A stretch of 46,498 nucleotides of DNA from Lentzea xinjiangensis (GTDB lineage Bacteria; Actinomycetota; Actinomycetes; Mycobacteriales; Pseudonocardiaceae), in the NCBI RefSeq assembly GCF_900110955.1, contig NZ_FOFR01000036.1, forward strand, positions 1 to 46,498, read 5' to 3'. Under the pieces are notes generated by a model, which was given only the letters and a program-made list of their open reading frames with translations, was not told the origin of the DNA and ran no database searches. Made by a program: the position numbers and the translations under genes. Positions within the stretch are counted from its first letter, which is position 1. Each line of letters begins with the position of its first letter. Positions 8,511 to 17,969 of the stretch are shown here, piece by piece.

Positions 8511-11500
8511 TCAGCTGGTGTCGCCGACGTCGAACGTCTCGCAACCGGAGATGCGGATGAGGACCCGGCCGTCCGCGCTCACCGCCTCCTCGACGTTCGC
8601 GTCGTCGACGTGGATGAGCCGGATGCCGTCCGGGTGGGACTTGCTCACCTCCGCGTCGCTTCCGGTCGTGAAGAACTCGATGCGGTCGATGAACCGGGGT
8701 ACCGCGACGAGGTGGACGCCGTTGCCGTCGGTGCGCAGCAAGCGGGTCCGGGCCAGCGCGTCCAGCATCACCGTGGGGACCGGCGGGTTCTCCAGGAGTG
8801 CGTGGTCCGCTTGGGTGCCGGGCGGGACCAGCACCCATCGGGAACTGGTGCCGTCCGGGCCTTCCCTGCCGTCGGTGCTCGCGCGGTAGACCCCTCGCAG
8901 GACCACGGCACTGTCCTCGCGGTAGTAGGGATCTTCCGACGGCCGGTCGGTGACGACGTCCCGGGCGGGCGGAGGCACCGGGAGGTTGCCCAGCACCACG
9001 TGGCACGCGAAGTGCTCGCGGTCCGCGCGCAGCACCCGGCCTCGCCGGTCCACCACGTCGCTGGTGATCCGGACGTGCACGCGGTCCGGACCGTCCGGCC
9101 GCGCGGTCACCCGGTAGGGGTTGTCCGGCCCGGCCTTCGGCGCGACGAACGCCGAGAACCGCAGGTTCTCCAGGGTGCGGACGGGCAAGCCAGGAACCAC
9201 CGCCGTCGCCGCTTCGGCCGCGATGGTGGCCAGTCCGGTGCCGTGCATGGTCGGTTTGCCGTTCACCGTGTGGTCGACCAGGAAACCCGCAGTGCGCTCA
9301 CCGAGGTCCAGCAGCCACTGGGTGGCAGCACGCGTGATGCGGTGCGGGGTGTCGAGCATCCACCGGGTGCGTTCCGGCACCGGGTGCACGAAGCCGGGGA
9401 ACTGCTCGCCGAACGTCGCGCGTTCCTTCGCGTTGAGGAACGCCACCAGCGGCTGGGCGACCGAGGGCGTGCTCAGCTCGGCGGCCAGGTGCCGGACGCC
9501 CTCGGCAGGGGCGAGCGGAGCCATGATCCCCGCTCGTTCGTTGTTGCCCTGCATCAGCTCCGACCCGCCCATGCCGATCTCCGCCCAGATCGGCCAGATC
9601 AGCGTGCGCTCGTCCGCGCCGCGGACCAGCGCCGCCTGGCGGGCCGCGCCGTGGAGGAAGTCGTTGCCGGGCGCGTAGTCGGTCTCGCCCGGCAGTCCCA
9701 CGAGGCCTGCCACCGAGCCGAAGTTGCACCACTGGGCGGGCTGGGCGGTGCCGAACGCGGCCTTGAGGTTGCGGTAGCCGTCGACCTTGACCCCGCGGAT
9801 GTGCCGCAGCCCGTTGACCGTCAGCCGGGCGATGTCGCCGCCGTTGTGCAGGCCGGCGCCGTGCACGAGCAGGTCGACGTCCGGGGTGACCTGCCGGATC
9901 GCCTCGACGGTCGAGCGGACGGCCTCGGCGTCGGTGAGGTCGCAGGTGAGGTAGTCGACCGCGTCCTGTCCGCAGAGCGCACGCAGTTCCCGCAGGTTCC
10001 GCTGCGACTCGCGGGCGTTGAGCAGGCGGTCGAACCGGGCCATGACCTCTCGCACCGTGGCACCGGGGGTGCGGGCGCGTTCGGTCTTGAGGAAGTTCGC
10101 CCGCAGGCCGGGGAGCTGCTCGTCGCCGGCGTCCAGCAGCTCCTCCGGCACGTCCTGCAGCCGGGACGACCCCAGCAGCCACAACCGCAGCGGCGTGCGC
10201 GCGGCCAGTTCCTTGGCGCAGGCGGCGGTGATCCCCCGCGCGCCGCCGGTGATCACGACCACCGATCCCGGTCGCAACGGCGACACGTTCGAGCTCAGGT
10301 CGAGCGGCGCGGGCACCAGCTTGGTGCGCAACCGCACACCGTCGTGGTGCAGCACCGCCGGATAGCCGCGGTACCCGGCCAGCTCCCGGTTCAGGGTGTC
10401 CCAGCCGCCGGTCTCAGAGCTGATCACCACGGCCAGCCGCGCTTCGCGGAGGTCCCAGGCGAGGCTGCTGACGATGCCGGTGAACAGGCCGGTGGAGGAG
10501 TGCGGGACACCGCTGCGCAGTTCGTCGACGAGATGCACCCCGAGGGAGCCACCGGCGTCGATCCGGTCGCGGCACGACTTCGCCGCGAGGAACAGCGCTT
10601 CGTGTGCGCGGAGAGTTTCCTCCTCCACGATGTCACCGGGTGCCGCCGCGCCGGTGGAGGCGAAGAGGCGGATGTGGCTGAACCGGCCCGCGCCCGTCGC
10701 GGCGTCGGGGAACTGGGCTTCGACCGGTGCGCTTTCGTCCAGCACGTGGACGTGGGCACCGGACTCCCGCACGCGTGCGGGTACCGACTCCTCGCATCCG
10801 GGCTGCACCACGACGAGCCAGTCCGGCCCGGGAGCGGTGGTCCACTCGGCGTCGGGAGCCGGTTCTTCGACGTAGGTGCAGACGTAGCGCTCGTTGCGCG
10901 GCGCCGGCCGGGTGGCCCGGTGCGGTGTCAGGACGATCCCCGGCGCCGAAGGGCCGCCGGCGACCACGCGGGGAGCCTCGCCCAGCCGGTCGAGCTCGCC
11001 GATGAGGTCACACGCGCCGTTGGCTCCGAGATAGTCCACCGGCCGTGGGGCTCGGGCTTCGGTACCCCCGGTGGCGACCGAGATCTCGCAGAGCACGGGC
11101 CACCCGGCGGCCGCCGCGGTGTTCTCCCGCGCCAGGGCGAACAGGAAAGCCCCTTCGCCGAGAGGACCGCGACCAAGCAGAGCACGCAGTTCGTCGGTGC
11201 TGTTGCCGTTGAGGCTGAGCACGAGCGCCAGGTCCAGCGTTCCGCCGCGGAGGTGCCGCACCGCCGTCTGGACCGCGTGCGCGGTGGAGTCCGGTCCGGC
11301 GTCGGCGAGCTGCACCGCGCCGTTGAGGTTGTGGCGGTTGGCGATGCGCGACGCGATGACGTTGCCCATCAGCCCGGGCTGGGTGTCCGGAGTGGACTCG
11401 GGGGTTCCCGCCCGCACCGTGTGGCCCGCGGCTCGCGCGGCCTCCGCGTACTCGTGCGGGTCGAGCCCGCCCGGCGTCACGTCGAGCAGGTCGTCGGCGT

Positions 11501-14129
11501 AGCAGCGCAGCGCCGACTGGTACCAGGACAAGGTCGGCCCGTAGTGCGCGGCGACGACACCGGTGGTCTCCTCGCGCCCCTCCCACAGGTGCCCGTGCTC
11601 GGCCAGGAAGCGTTCGGCCACGTCCAACGCCATCAGCTGGGTGCGGTCGACGGCGTCCGACACCGCGGCGGGCAGCCTGCTCACCTTCCACTGCGGCGCC
11701 GGGTAGGGCAGGGGGAAGCCGGTGTCGTCAGCGGGCGCTCGCCCGTCGCCCAGGCGCGCCGCCACTTCGGCCGAGGTCGGTGCGCCCGGCAGGTGGGCAC
11801 TCCACGCGACCAGAACGATCCGGTCGTCCTTCGCCGGGGGCCGCGCGGCGGGTGCGGACTCGCCCGGACCGGGCTCGTCAGCCAGCAGCAGGTGCCCGTT
11901 CGTCCCGCCGAACCCGAACCCGGACACGCCGACCAGGCGCGGTCCGGCGGGCAGCGGCGTGTCCCGCGTGGGAACGGTGACGTGCTCCGCGGTCGCCGCC
12001 GCACCGGGTTGTGGCCGCTGGGCGGGGACCACGCCGTGGCGCAGGGCGAGCAGCGCGTGGATCACCGACACCGCGCCCGCGGCCCACCCCGTGTGCCCGA
12101 TCAGGGACTTGTTGCTGGTGCACAGCACTTCCTCGCCGGCCGCCGACTCGTTCAGCGCGGCGAGCTCGACCTCGTCACCGGCTCGGGTGCCGGTGCCGTG
12201 CCCGACCACCCAGACCGGGTGGCGCTCCTGTCCGTGCCCGGCGCGTGCGATCGCCAGTTCCTGCCCGCGGCGGTTGGGAGCGGCGATGGCCTTGCCCCGG
12301 CCGTCGGCCGCGGCGCCGAACCCCGCCAATACGCCGAGCACCTGCTGGCCGTCGCGCCGGGCGTCAGCCAGCCGGCGCAGTGCCACCACCGCCGCGCCGT
12401 CGGAGAAGAGCGTGCCGTCGGCGGAACCGTCGAACGCGTTGACCGCTCCCCGGTGGCTGAGGCCGCCGAGCTTGCTGAACAGCACGTTGAACCGCGGGGT
12501 GACCATGAAGTAGCCGCCGCACAACGCCAGGTCGGTGCTGCCTTCCCGCAGTGCCGCCACGCCAAGGTCGATGGCGTAGAGCGACGAGGAGCACGCGGTG
12601 TCCACGACCGTGACGGGCGTGGTGTCGGGCAGCAGGCCGCGCACGGCGTTGCGCACGACCCCGTCCGGCAGGTGGTCCTCGGGGCTGCCCGCGGCCAGCC
12701 GGTAGCGCTCCCGCAGCACCGAGCGCAGCCGTTCCGCGTCCGGGCCCGACGGCGAGGGCCAGTTCTCGGCGAGCAGGCGGGCGTACCCCTCGACGACCAT
12801 GGCCTGCTCGAAGTGCTGGTCGCCGTCGGAACAGGCGCCGATGAACAGCGAGGAACGGGACGACGGCCCGTCCGGCAACGCCTGCTCCAGGGCGCGACGC
12901 AGCCAGGACGACGACAGGCTGGCGTCGGGAGCGACGTCCTCGTGCCGTCCCATCCGGACGAAACCCGCTGTGCGCGCGTACGTGCGGTCGCGATCGCCCG
13001 GATCGCCGGCCCAGAAGGTGTCCTGCGGATAGCGGTCCCCCGGTTCGCTGAACGCGGGCTCGCCGGTGCGCAGCAGTTCCCAGAACTGCTCGGGCGACTC
13101 CGCGCCGGGGACGACCAGCCCCATGCCGACGACGGCGATGGCGCCGTCGTCCTCCGCACGGTCAGGGGTGTTCCCGGCCGCGCGGCCGGAGGTGCGGACG
13201 GGCACACCGTTGGACGCGCGTACGGGCGCGCTGCCGGAAGCAGGTGCGGACACGCGGTCAGCGGCACCCGCGGACGCGCTGTCCGCCGGCACACCGGGCT
13301 CGACGAGCGCCGCGGCCGGGCGAGCGGCACCGCCCCACGTGCCCCCGGCGCGGATCAGCGCGCCTCCCAGGCGGATCCCGCCGTCGTTGACGACGTTCTC
13401 CCCCGTCATCCAGGACGCTTCCGGCGACGCGAGGAAGGCCACGAGCTTCGCGTGCTCCTCCACGGTGCCCAGCCGGCCGAGCGGGGTGCCCGCGACCGTC
13501 GCCTCCAGCACCTCTTCACTGCGGGGGAACAGCTCCACGGTCTTGCTGACCAGCATGCCGGCGGAGGCCATGTTCACGCGGACGCCGTGCGGACCGAACT
13601 CCACGGCGAGGTACTTCGTCAGCTGCTCCAGGGCGCCCTTGCACACGGCAACGCAGCTGTAGTTGTCGATGACGACGCTGGTGCCGATCGAACCCAGGTT
13701 CACGATCGCGCCGCCGCGTTCCTTCATGAGCGGGAACGCGGCACGACAACAACGGCGGGGACCGTGGACGTTCGTGTCGATCGCCCTCTCCCAGTCGCGG
13801 TCGGTGAGCACGTGGCCGGGCTCGAAGACGCCGCGCGCGGCGTTGTTGACCAGCACGTCGAGCCGGCCGTGCCGGCGCGCGACCTCGGAGAACATCTCCT
13901 CGACCGCGTCCTGCTTGGCCACGCTCGCCCGCAGGTGCTCCGCGGAACCGCCTTCCGCGAGGATGTCCGCGACGGTCTGCCGCGCCGCGTCGATGTCGTG
14001 GAACCAGTTCACGATCACATGGCCACCGCCGCGGGCCAGTTCGCGTGCGATGGCCCGGCCCTGTCCCTTGGACCCTCCCGTCACCAGGCAGATGCGATCG
14101 GCGAAAGCGCCTGCACGGGGACTGTTCAC
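8511..14129 (-). CDS. Iterative fatty-acid-like PKS: FabL-type ER-KS-CLF-KR-DH
   Basis: 1872 residues, GTG start overlapping the AT-ACP stop (GTGA). Domains: residues 1-260 an enoyl-ACP reductase of the FabL/SDR kind, with GGSKGQG cofactor loop and Tyr-x6-Lys (NYSCVAVCK near 154-161) rather than the Tyr-x3-Lys of KRs; 265-330 Ala/Pro linker; KS 331-765 with Cys513 (TACSSS), His644 (GHGTGT) and His679 (GHTGW); 770-1050 a KS-like chain-length-factor domain whose active-site Cys is lost (LADAGPDS); KR with structural half and TGGARGI near 1290 and Ser/Tyr near 1470; DH near 1600-1800 with DHTVNGKP. No AT or ACP is present, and the preceding gene supplies both. Together they can perform a full reductive cycle, resembling PUFA-synthase logic. 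Product length is unknown. Confidence 0.88.
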   Translation of the reverse strand: MNSPRAGAFADRICLVTGGSKGQGRAIARELARGGGHVIVNWFHDIDAARQTVADILAEGGSAEHLRASVAKQDAVEEMFSEVARRHGRLDVLVNNAARGVFEPGHVLTDRDWERAIDTNVHGPRRCCRAAFPLMKERGGAIVNLGSIGTSVVIDNYSCVAVCKGALEQLTKYLAVEFGPHGVRVNMASAGMLVSKTVELFPRSEEVLEATVAGTPLGRLGTVEEHAKLVAFLASPEASWMTGENVVNDGGIRLGGALIRAGGTWGGAARPAAALVEPGVPADSASAGAADRVSAPASGSAPVRASNGVPVRTSGRAAGNTPDRAEDDGAIAVVGMGLVVPGAESPEQFWELLRTGEPAFSEPGDRYPQDTFWAGDPGDRDRTYARTAGFVRMGRHEDVAPDASLSSSWLRRALEQALPDGPSSRSSLFIGACSDGDQHFEQAMVVEGYARLLAENWPSPSGPDAERLRSVLRERYRLAAGSPEDHLPDGVVRNAVRGLLPDTTPVTVVDTACSSSLYAIDLGVAALREGSTDLALCGGYFMVTPRFNVLFSKLGGLSHRGAVNAFDGSADGTLFSDGAAVVALRRLADARRDGQQVLGVLAGFGAAADGRGKAIAAPNRRGQELAIARAGHGQERHPVWVVGHGTGTRAGDEVELAALNESAAGEEVLCTSNKSLIGHTGWAAGAVSVIHALLALRHGVVPAQRPQPGAAATAEHVTVPTRDTPLPAGPRLVGVSGFGFGGTNGHLLLADEPGPGESAPAARPPAKDDRIVLVAWSAHLPGAPTSAEVAARLGDGRAPADDTGFPLPYPAPQWKVSRLPAAVSDAVDRTQLMALDVAERFLAEHGHLWEGREETTGVVAAHYGPTLSWYQSALRCYADDLLDVTPGGLDPHEYAEAARAAGHTVRAGTPESTPDTQPGLMGNVIASRIANRHNLNGAVQLADAGPDSTAHAVQTAVRHLRGGTLDLALVLSLNGNSTDELRALLGRGPLGEGAFLFALARENTAAAAGWPVLCEISVATGGTEARAPRPVDYLGANGACDLIGELDRLGEAPRVVAGGPSAPGIVLTPHRATRPAPRNERYVCTYVEEPAPDAEWTTAPGPDWLVVVQPGCEESVPARVRESGAHVHVLDESAPVEAQFPDAATGAGRFSHIRLFASTGAAAPGDIVEEETLRAHEALFLAAKSCRDRIDAGGSLGVHLVDELRSGVPHSSTGLFTGIVSSLAWDLREARLAVVISSETGGWDTLNRELAGYRGYPAVLHHDGVRLRTKLVPAPLDLSSNVSPLRPGSVVVITGGARGITAACAKELAARTPLRLWLLGSSRLQDVPEELLDAGDEQLPGLRANFLKTERARTPGATVREVMARFDRLLNARESQRNLRELRALCGQDAVDYLTCDLTDAEAVRSTVEAIRQVTPDVDLLVHGAGLHNGGDIARLTVNGLRHIRGVKVDGYRNLKAAFGTAQPAQWCNFGSVAGLVGLPGETDYAPGNDFLHGAARQAALVRGADERTLIWPIWAEIGMGGSELMQGNNERAGIMAPLAPAEGVRHLAAELSTPSVAQPLVAFLNAKERATFGEQFPGFVHPVPERTRWMLDTPHRITRAATQWLLDLGERTAGFLVDHTVNGKPTMHGTGLATIAAEAATAVVPGLPVRTLENLRFSAFVAPKAGPDNPYRVTARPDGPDRVHVRITSDVVDRRGRVLRADREHFACHVVLGNLPVPPPARDVVTDRPSEDPYYREDSAVVLRGVYRASTDGREGPDGTSSRWVLVPPGTQADHALLENPPVPTVMLDALARTRLLRTDGNGVHLVAVPRFIDRIEFFTTGSDAEVSKSHPDGIRLIHVDDANVEEAVSADGRVLIRISGCETFDVGDTS

Positions 14130-15574
14130 GCCCTCACCCGCCCGGCGCCGAGTTCGGTGAGCAGACCGGCGATCGACTCCAGGGTGGTGTAGTCGGTGAT
14201 CCGGATGTCGGCCTCGGGGAGGTCGTACTTCTGCCGAGCCCGCTGGAGCAGCTCGGTCTGCCGGATGGAGTCGATGCCGAGGTCCGCCTCGAGCTCGATG
14301 TCGGCTTCGAACACCTCTTCCGGGTAACCGACAGCGGAGGCGTACAGGGTGCGCAGCTCGTCCACCAGACCTGTGACGTCCCCGGCGCCGGAAGGCGAGG
14401 GTTCAACGGGTGTGGGTTCCGTCGTGCGAACGGGAGCCACGGCCTGCTCCACCCGCGGTGCGGTCGGCCGTGCCTGCTCGACCGGTGGCACGTCCGTTCC
14501 CGAACTCGCGGCCGGCGACGCGGACGTTCCGGCACTCACGACCGGTGGCGCGGCCGTCCAGGAGCTCGCGGCCGGCACCGCGTCCGTCCCGGCCTCCGTG
14601 CTGGAGAACGCGGCGAAGACGCCGCGCAGTTCGTCGAACGTCCGGCGCTGCCGCAACGGCGCCGCGGTCCGCACTCCGGGCAGGTTCGCGTTCACGAGAT
14701 CGGTCAGGGCGCAGCGGGCGCCGCACTCGAGGAAGTGGGTGAACCCGTCACCCCGCACCGACACCAGCGCCGGCAGGAAGCCGACCTCCCGTTCGAGGTG
14801 GCTGGTGAGGATCTCGCGGCCGTCCTGCTCCGACTCGACGTGACGGCCCAGCACGGGCGAGTACATGGGCACCCTCGGAGCGCGCACCCGGACGCCGGCC
14901 ACGTCGGCTTCGAACAGCCGGTTCGCCTCCCCCAGCAGCCGGTTGTGGAACGGGTACGGGACGCGCAGACGGGTCGCCTCGATCCCGAGCAGGCCCGCCA
15001 GCGCCGTCAGCCGGTCCAGCGACTCGTGCGGACCCGACACCACGACCTGGTCGTAGCCGTTGTGGGCCGCGACCGCGAGGCCGCGGTCGGCCAGGGAGCC
15101 GACGACGGCGTCCGCCCGCTGCCGTCCGACGCGCAACGCGACCATTCCTCCCTCGGTGTCGCCCGCGGCGCGCAGCGCGCGGTCCCTGGCGATCACCAGC
15201 CTCACCCCGTCCGCCAAATCCAGGGCTCCCGCGGCGGTCAATGCCGCGAACTCACCGAAGCTGTGGCCGATCACCAGGCCCGGCGTGACGCTGGCGAGGT
15301 CGCGCGCGAGGTCGCGGACGGCCAGTTCGGTGGCGAAGATGGCCAGGCTGAGGGCGGGCACGTCACTGGCCAGCAGGGTGTCCAGCGACGGCGCGTCCGC
15401 ACCCTCCAGCAGACCGGAGATCGTGGGCCCGCCGTACCGGAGCGACAGTGCGTCCACCTGTCCGACAACGGCCGGCAGTGCACGGCCGGCGCACACGCGC
15501 GAAAGGCAACCGGGCAGGTACCCGCCCTGTCCTGGGAACAGGAAGACCGGCTCGGCGGAAGACGAATGAGACAC
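14126..15574 (-). CDS. Acyltransferase-ACP didomain protein of the iterative synthase
   Basis: About 482 residues. The GTG start at 15574 (V-S-H-S-S-S-A-E-P) lies about 10 nt behind a GAGG, and the longer upstream frame has no support. Residues 10-310: acyltransferase with FLFPGQGG, GHSFGE nucleophile Ser near 103, and YPFH in the specificity loop, closer to the malonyl HAFH than to YASH. Residues 315-390: low-complexity Ala/Pro/Ser/Thr linker with near-repeated units. Residues 395-475: one ACP with LGIDSIRQ, the LGIDSI type seen in PUFA and iterative synthases. It probably loads malonyl units and carries the chain for the ER-KS-CLF-KR-DH protein encoded just downstream. Confidence 0.9.
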   Translation of the reverse strand: MSHSSSAEPVFLFPGQGGYLPGCLSRVCAGRALPAVVGQVDALSLRYGGPTISGLLEGADAPSLDTLLASDVPALSLAIFATELAVRDLARDLASVTPGLVIGHSFGEFAALTAAGALDLADGVRLVIARDRALRAAGDTEGGMVALRVGRQRADAVVGSLADRGLAVAAHNGYDQVVVSGPHESLDRLTALAGLLGIEATRLRVPYPFHNRLLGEANRLFEADVAGVRVRAPRVPMYSPVLGRHVESEQDGREILTSHLEREVGFLPALVSVRGDGFTHFLECGARCALTDLVNANLPGVRTAAPLRQRRTFDELRGVFAAFSSTEAGTDAVPAASSWTAAPPVVSAGTSASPAASSGTDVPPVEQARPTAPRVEQAVAPVRTTEPTPVEPSPSGAGDVTGLVDELRTLYASAVGYPEEVFEADIELEADLGIDSIRQTELLQRARQKYDLPEADIRITDYTTLESIAGLLTELGAGRVRA

Positions 15575-15920
15575 GATGATGATCCTCACGATGGAGCGGG
15601 AAACGGGTTTCGGAGCACCGGGGGAAGGCAGGGGCCGGCTCCGGGAGAAGCCGGGACATCGCTTGGCCGACAGAATGGCAGTCGTGCACGCGCCGCCACG
15701 ACCACGCGTTCCGGACAGCGGACCGCGCCCCTTCGCGCAGTCAGCGCCGATTATTCTCCCGGCAGCCAGTGCCGTCGCAGGCGACAACGCGGACGGAGGT
15801 CCCGGCAACCGGTGCGCACCTGCCGAAAGCCAGTGATCACTGTCACCAGCCTTTTGTCGTCATCTCTTGTGGCCCGCGCGACCACCACCCGGCGCCGGGC
15901 TCCTTCTCCACCATCCTCTG

Positions 15921-15997
15921 AAGAGGACGAAATCGAGATTGAACAGCTTCGCGGCGATCGACGGCGGAAGTCCGCAGTCCGATCGCCGGACCCGGAC
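15921..15997. repeat. Dispersed repeat copy A (possible shared control element)
   Basis: A 77-bp segment aligns with 31846-31922 over its whole length with about three quarters identity and 1-nt shifts that cancel. Exact shared blocks include GAACAGCT, the 15-mer GCGGAAGTCCGCAGT and ACCCGGAC. The 15-mer has a palindromic core (CGGA-AG-TCCG). It lies about 350 bp upstream of the AT-ACP start. Confidence 0.55.
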
Positions 15998-16166
15998 GGC
16001 CGGCTCAGCTCGCCGCGTGGGAGTGAGCACATCGCCGATCGCGTAGCAGGACACTACGGTTGTCCACAGCCGGGACCTGCCGCTTCACTGGTCCGCCCAT
16101 CCAACCGACACACCACAGGAGAAACGCGGATGATGCGTTCCGCCATTCGACGAACGCACCCGCAGC

Positions 16167-16192
16167 GCATTCGAACGGGCCCGTACGAATGC
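16167..16192. promoter_or_regulatory. 26-bp palindrome, operator candidate
   Basis: GCATTCG-A-ACGGGCCCGT-A-CGAATGC is a perfect inverted repeat apart from one A/A pair. It lies in the intergenic region between the synthase operon and the regulator remnant. It shares the 14-mer GTACGAATGCACTG with the SOS-box region near 4801, but its spacer is six bases, so it is not a normal LexA box. The binding protein is unknown. Confidence 0.4.
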
Positions 16193-16447
16193 ACTGGGCG
16201 GCGTCACCCCGTGGCAAATGAGATCAATCTCGCGGTCTTGCACGTCCCGTGCGGCGTTTCCGCCCGCTCACGTGCACCAGGCCGTTCCCACGTGCGGATT
16301 CAGCCCACGAAAATATTCGCGACACACCGAGGATCAAGAACTTGACTGCACGGACACCCGTGCCCTGGAATCGACAGGAAGCCGATACGGAACCATTTGG
16401 AACAACGACCACCCGATTGGCTTAGTTGACAACTACGGAGCGCACAA

Positions 16448-17321
16448 ATGGTCGCCGACGCACACCAGCACTCAGGCAGCGGTGCCGTCCTCGTTGGTCG
16501 CGGTGCGGAGTGAGAACGCATCGCCGAAGCTCTCGAATCGGCGAAACGCGCGATCCCGTCTACGCTCCTGGTCGAGGGCGCGCCAGGGATCGGCAAAACC
16601 GCACTGCTGGACGTGGCGTGCGAACTCGCCCACGAGCGCGGGTTCGTGGTGTGCCGGGCGAAGGCCTCGCTGATGGAGCGGGAAATGCCCTTCGCCGTGG
16701 TCCAGCAGCTCTTCGAACGGCGCCTGCGCGGCCAGGACGGTGGAGCCGCCTGACGGGCACGACCTCGTCTCCCGGCACCTCACCGCCGATGCGGGTGAGA
16801 ACAGCGAGTTCCAGTCCCACCGGTCGATAGGGGACGTCTTCCGCTTCACGGCGGAGTGCGCCCAGCGCGCGCCGCTGTGTCTGGCCGTCGACGACGTGCA
16901 GTAGGCGGACGTGCAGTCGTTGCGCTGGCTGAACTACCTCGTGTACCGGGTCGTCAAGCTCCCGGTCGTGATCCTCGTTACGCGCACCCCCTGGATCCTG
17001 GCGACCGACCCCCTGCTGATCGCGGAGCTGGAGATCTACTCCGAACGGATGAAGCTCGCGTTCTTCACCTCGTCCGACGTCCCGCAGCTCACCGAGAGGA
17101 TGCTCGGGCGGACGCCGGACGAGAAGTTCACCCAGGCCTTCGTCGACGCCACCGGTGGCTGTCCCACGGTGACGCGGCACATCTTGGGGGTGATGCGGGA
17201 ACGATCGGTACCGCCGGAGGCGGACGTCGCGAACGACCCGCTGCGCCCCGGATGCGAGAAGCTCGGTCAGTCGCTGCTCGCACGGCTCAACCGTGTGCCG
17301 CTCGAAAGTCATCGATGCAGC
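16448..17321 (+). pseudogene. LAL-type (LuxR-family, ATP-binding) regulator, inactivated
   Basis: It starts at ATG 16448 behind GGAG. It reads AVLVGRGAE, then an in-frame TGA (16511-16513), then ERIAEALESAK...LLVEGAPGIGKTALL (Walker A) and MEREMPFAVVQQLFERR. A frameshift near 16745 follows, then APLCLAVDDVQ, then TAG (16902-16904) exactly where the family has Trp in VDDVQWAD, then ADVQSLRWLNYLV and further AAA-like sequence. The C-terminal HTH is missing, and the frame runs into an IS fragment. Three independent lesions plus the truncation make it a dead activator, probably once pathway-specific. Confidence 0.8.
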
Positions 17322-17468
17322 TCACGCAGCGTACCTGTACTCGTTGATCACCCCACCGAGTATCCGGGTGCGTAGTGGTCGACGACGAAGGCTGTCGAGG
17401 TCACGCGCCGCTGCGAGGTGCTGTTGGATGCCTGGTGGTCGCTGGTCCCGTGCCTGGTGAGGCCGGTG
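17322..17468 (-). pseudogene. IS transposase C-terminal fragment
   Basis: The minus strand reads EAHYNEHRPHQARDQRPP...LRTRILGGVINEYRYAA and a stop at 17322-17324. This is the C-terminal signature of the integrase-core transposases whose larger remnants lie at 24711-25690 and 32027-32989. It cuts off the regulator remnant. Confidence 0.65.
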
Positions 17469-17969
17469 CTCGTTGTAATGCGCCTCAAAACCTGCTGGCG
17501 TTGATCCGGCCCCAGGGCGAGCAACACCACGATCGTCAGCGCGGCGAGTACCCGGTTGAGCATTCTGTGCTGCTGCGGCCTCATCGGCACTCCAGCACTT
17601 GGTCCGTGCGGCACCGAGGCGCGTTCGCGCCGCCGACGACCCGGAACGATGTGCCGCTATCCGGCACAGTCAGCCGGCCGGTCTGCCGTCGTGGTGCAGT
17701 TCTTGCAACGCCGACCGTTGACGACAGGATGCACCGTTGCCGGTGAGGTGAGGTGAACCTGATCAGGACTCGCACGTCGAGTGTGCGCTTGCGAGCGTGG
17801 ATCACCGACGTAGGTGGTCCGGTTAGGAGGTCTGTGACAGACGTCGTGCGCAGAGCCAGTCGGTGGCAGAGCGATCGTCGCTAAGCTCGCACTGCTGTTG
17901 CTGGATGCGATCGAAAAGATCTTGGCCGCCCATGACGAAGAGGCAGGATGATCAGAACGCCCGTCGAGA
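17469..17969. other. Decayed sequence, no supported gene
   Basis: Short frames show coding-like patches, such as AKLALLLLDAIEKILAAHDEE on the plus strand near 17878-17950, but none forms a gene with start and stop. I take it as degraded DNA between the IS fragment and the Nudix gene. Confidence 0.3.

Larger units (their letters stand above)
15575..16447. other. Long divergent intergenic region (promoters, repeat A, palindromes)
   Basis: About 870 bp between the minus-strand synthase operon and the plus-strand regulator remnant. I see no credible gene. It contains a TCCTCT-GA-AGAGGA palindrome near 15914, a 77-bp repeat shared with 31846-31922, a 26-bp near-perfect palindrome (16167-16192) and a TAGTTGACAACTA palindrome (16423-16435) just upstream of the regulator start. 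It probably carries the control region of the operon. Confidence 0.5.

Noticed and set aside
8610..14192. 1860-codon plus-strand ORF opposite the giant synthase
   Set aside because: Antisense shadow of a GC-rich gene: Arg/Gly/Val-rich translation with no family motifs, while the minus strand has complete catalytic motifs.
14045..16345. 766-codon plus-strand ORF over the AT-ACP gene
   Set aside because: Low-complexity shadow. The opposite frame encodes AT and ACP motifs.
16511..16904. In-frame TGA and TAG in the regulator as programmed recoding
   Set aside because: A frameshift between them and the missing HTH make simple gene death the better explanation. No recoding element seen.
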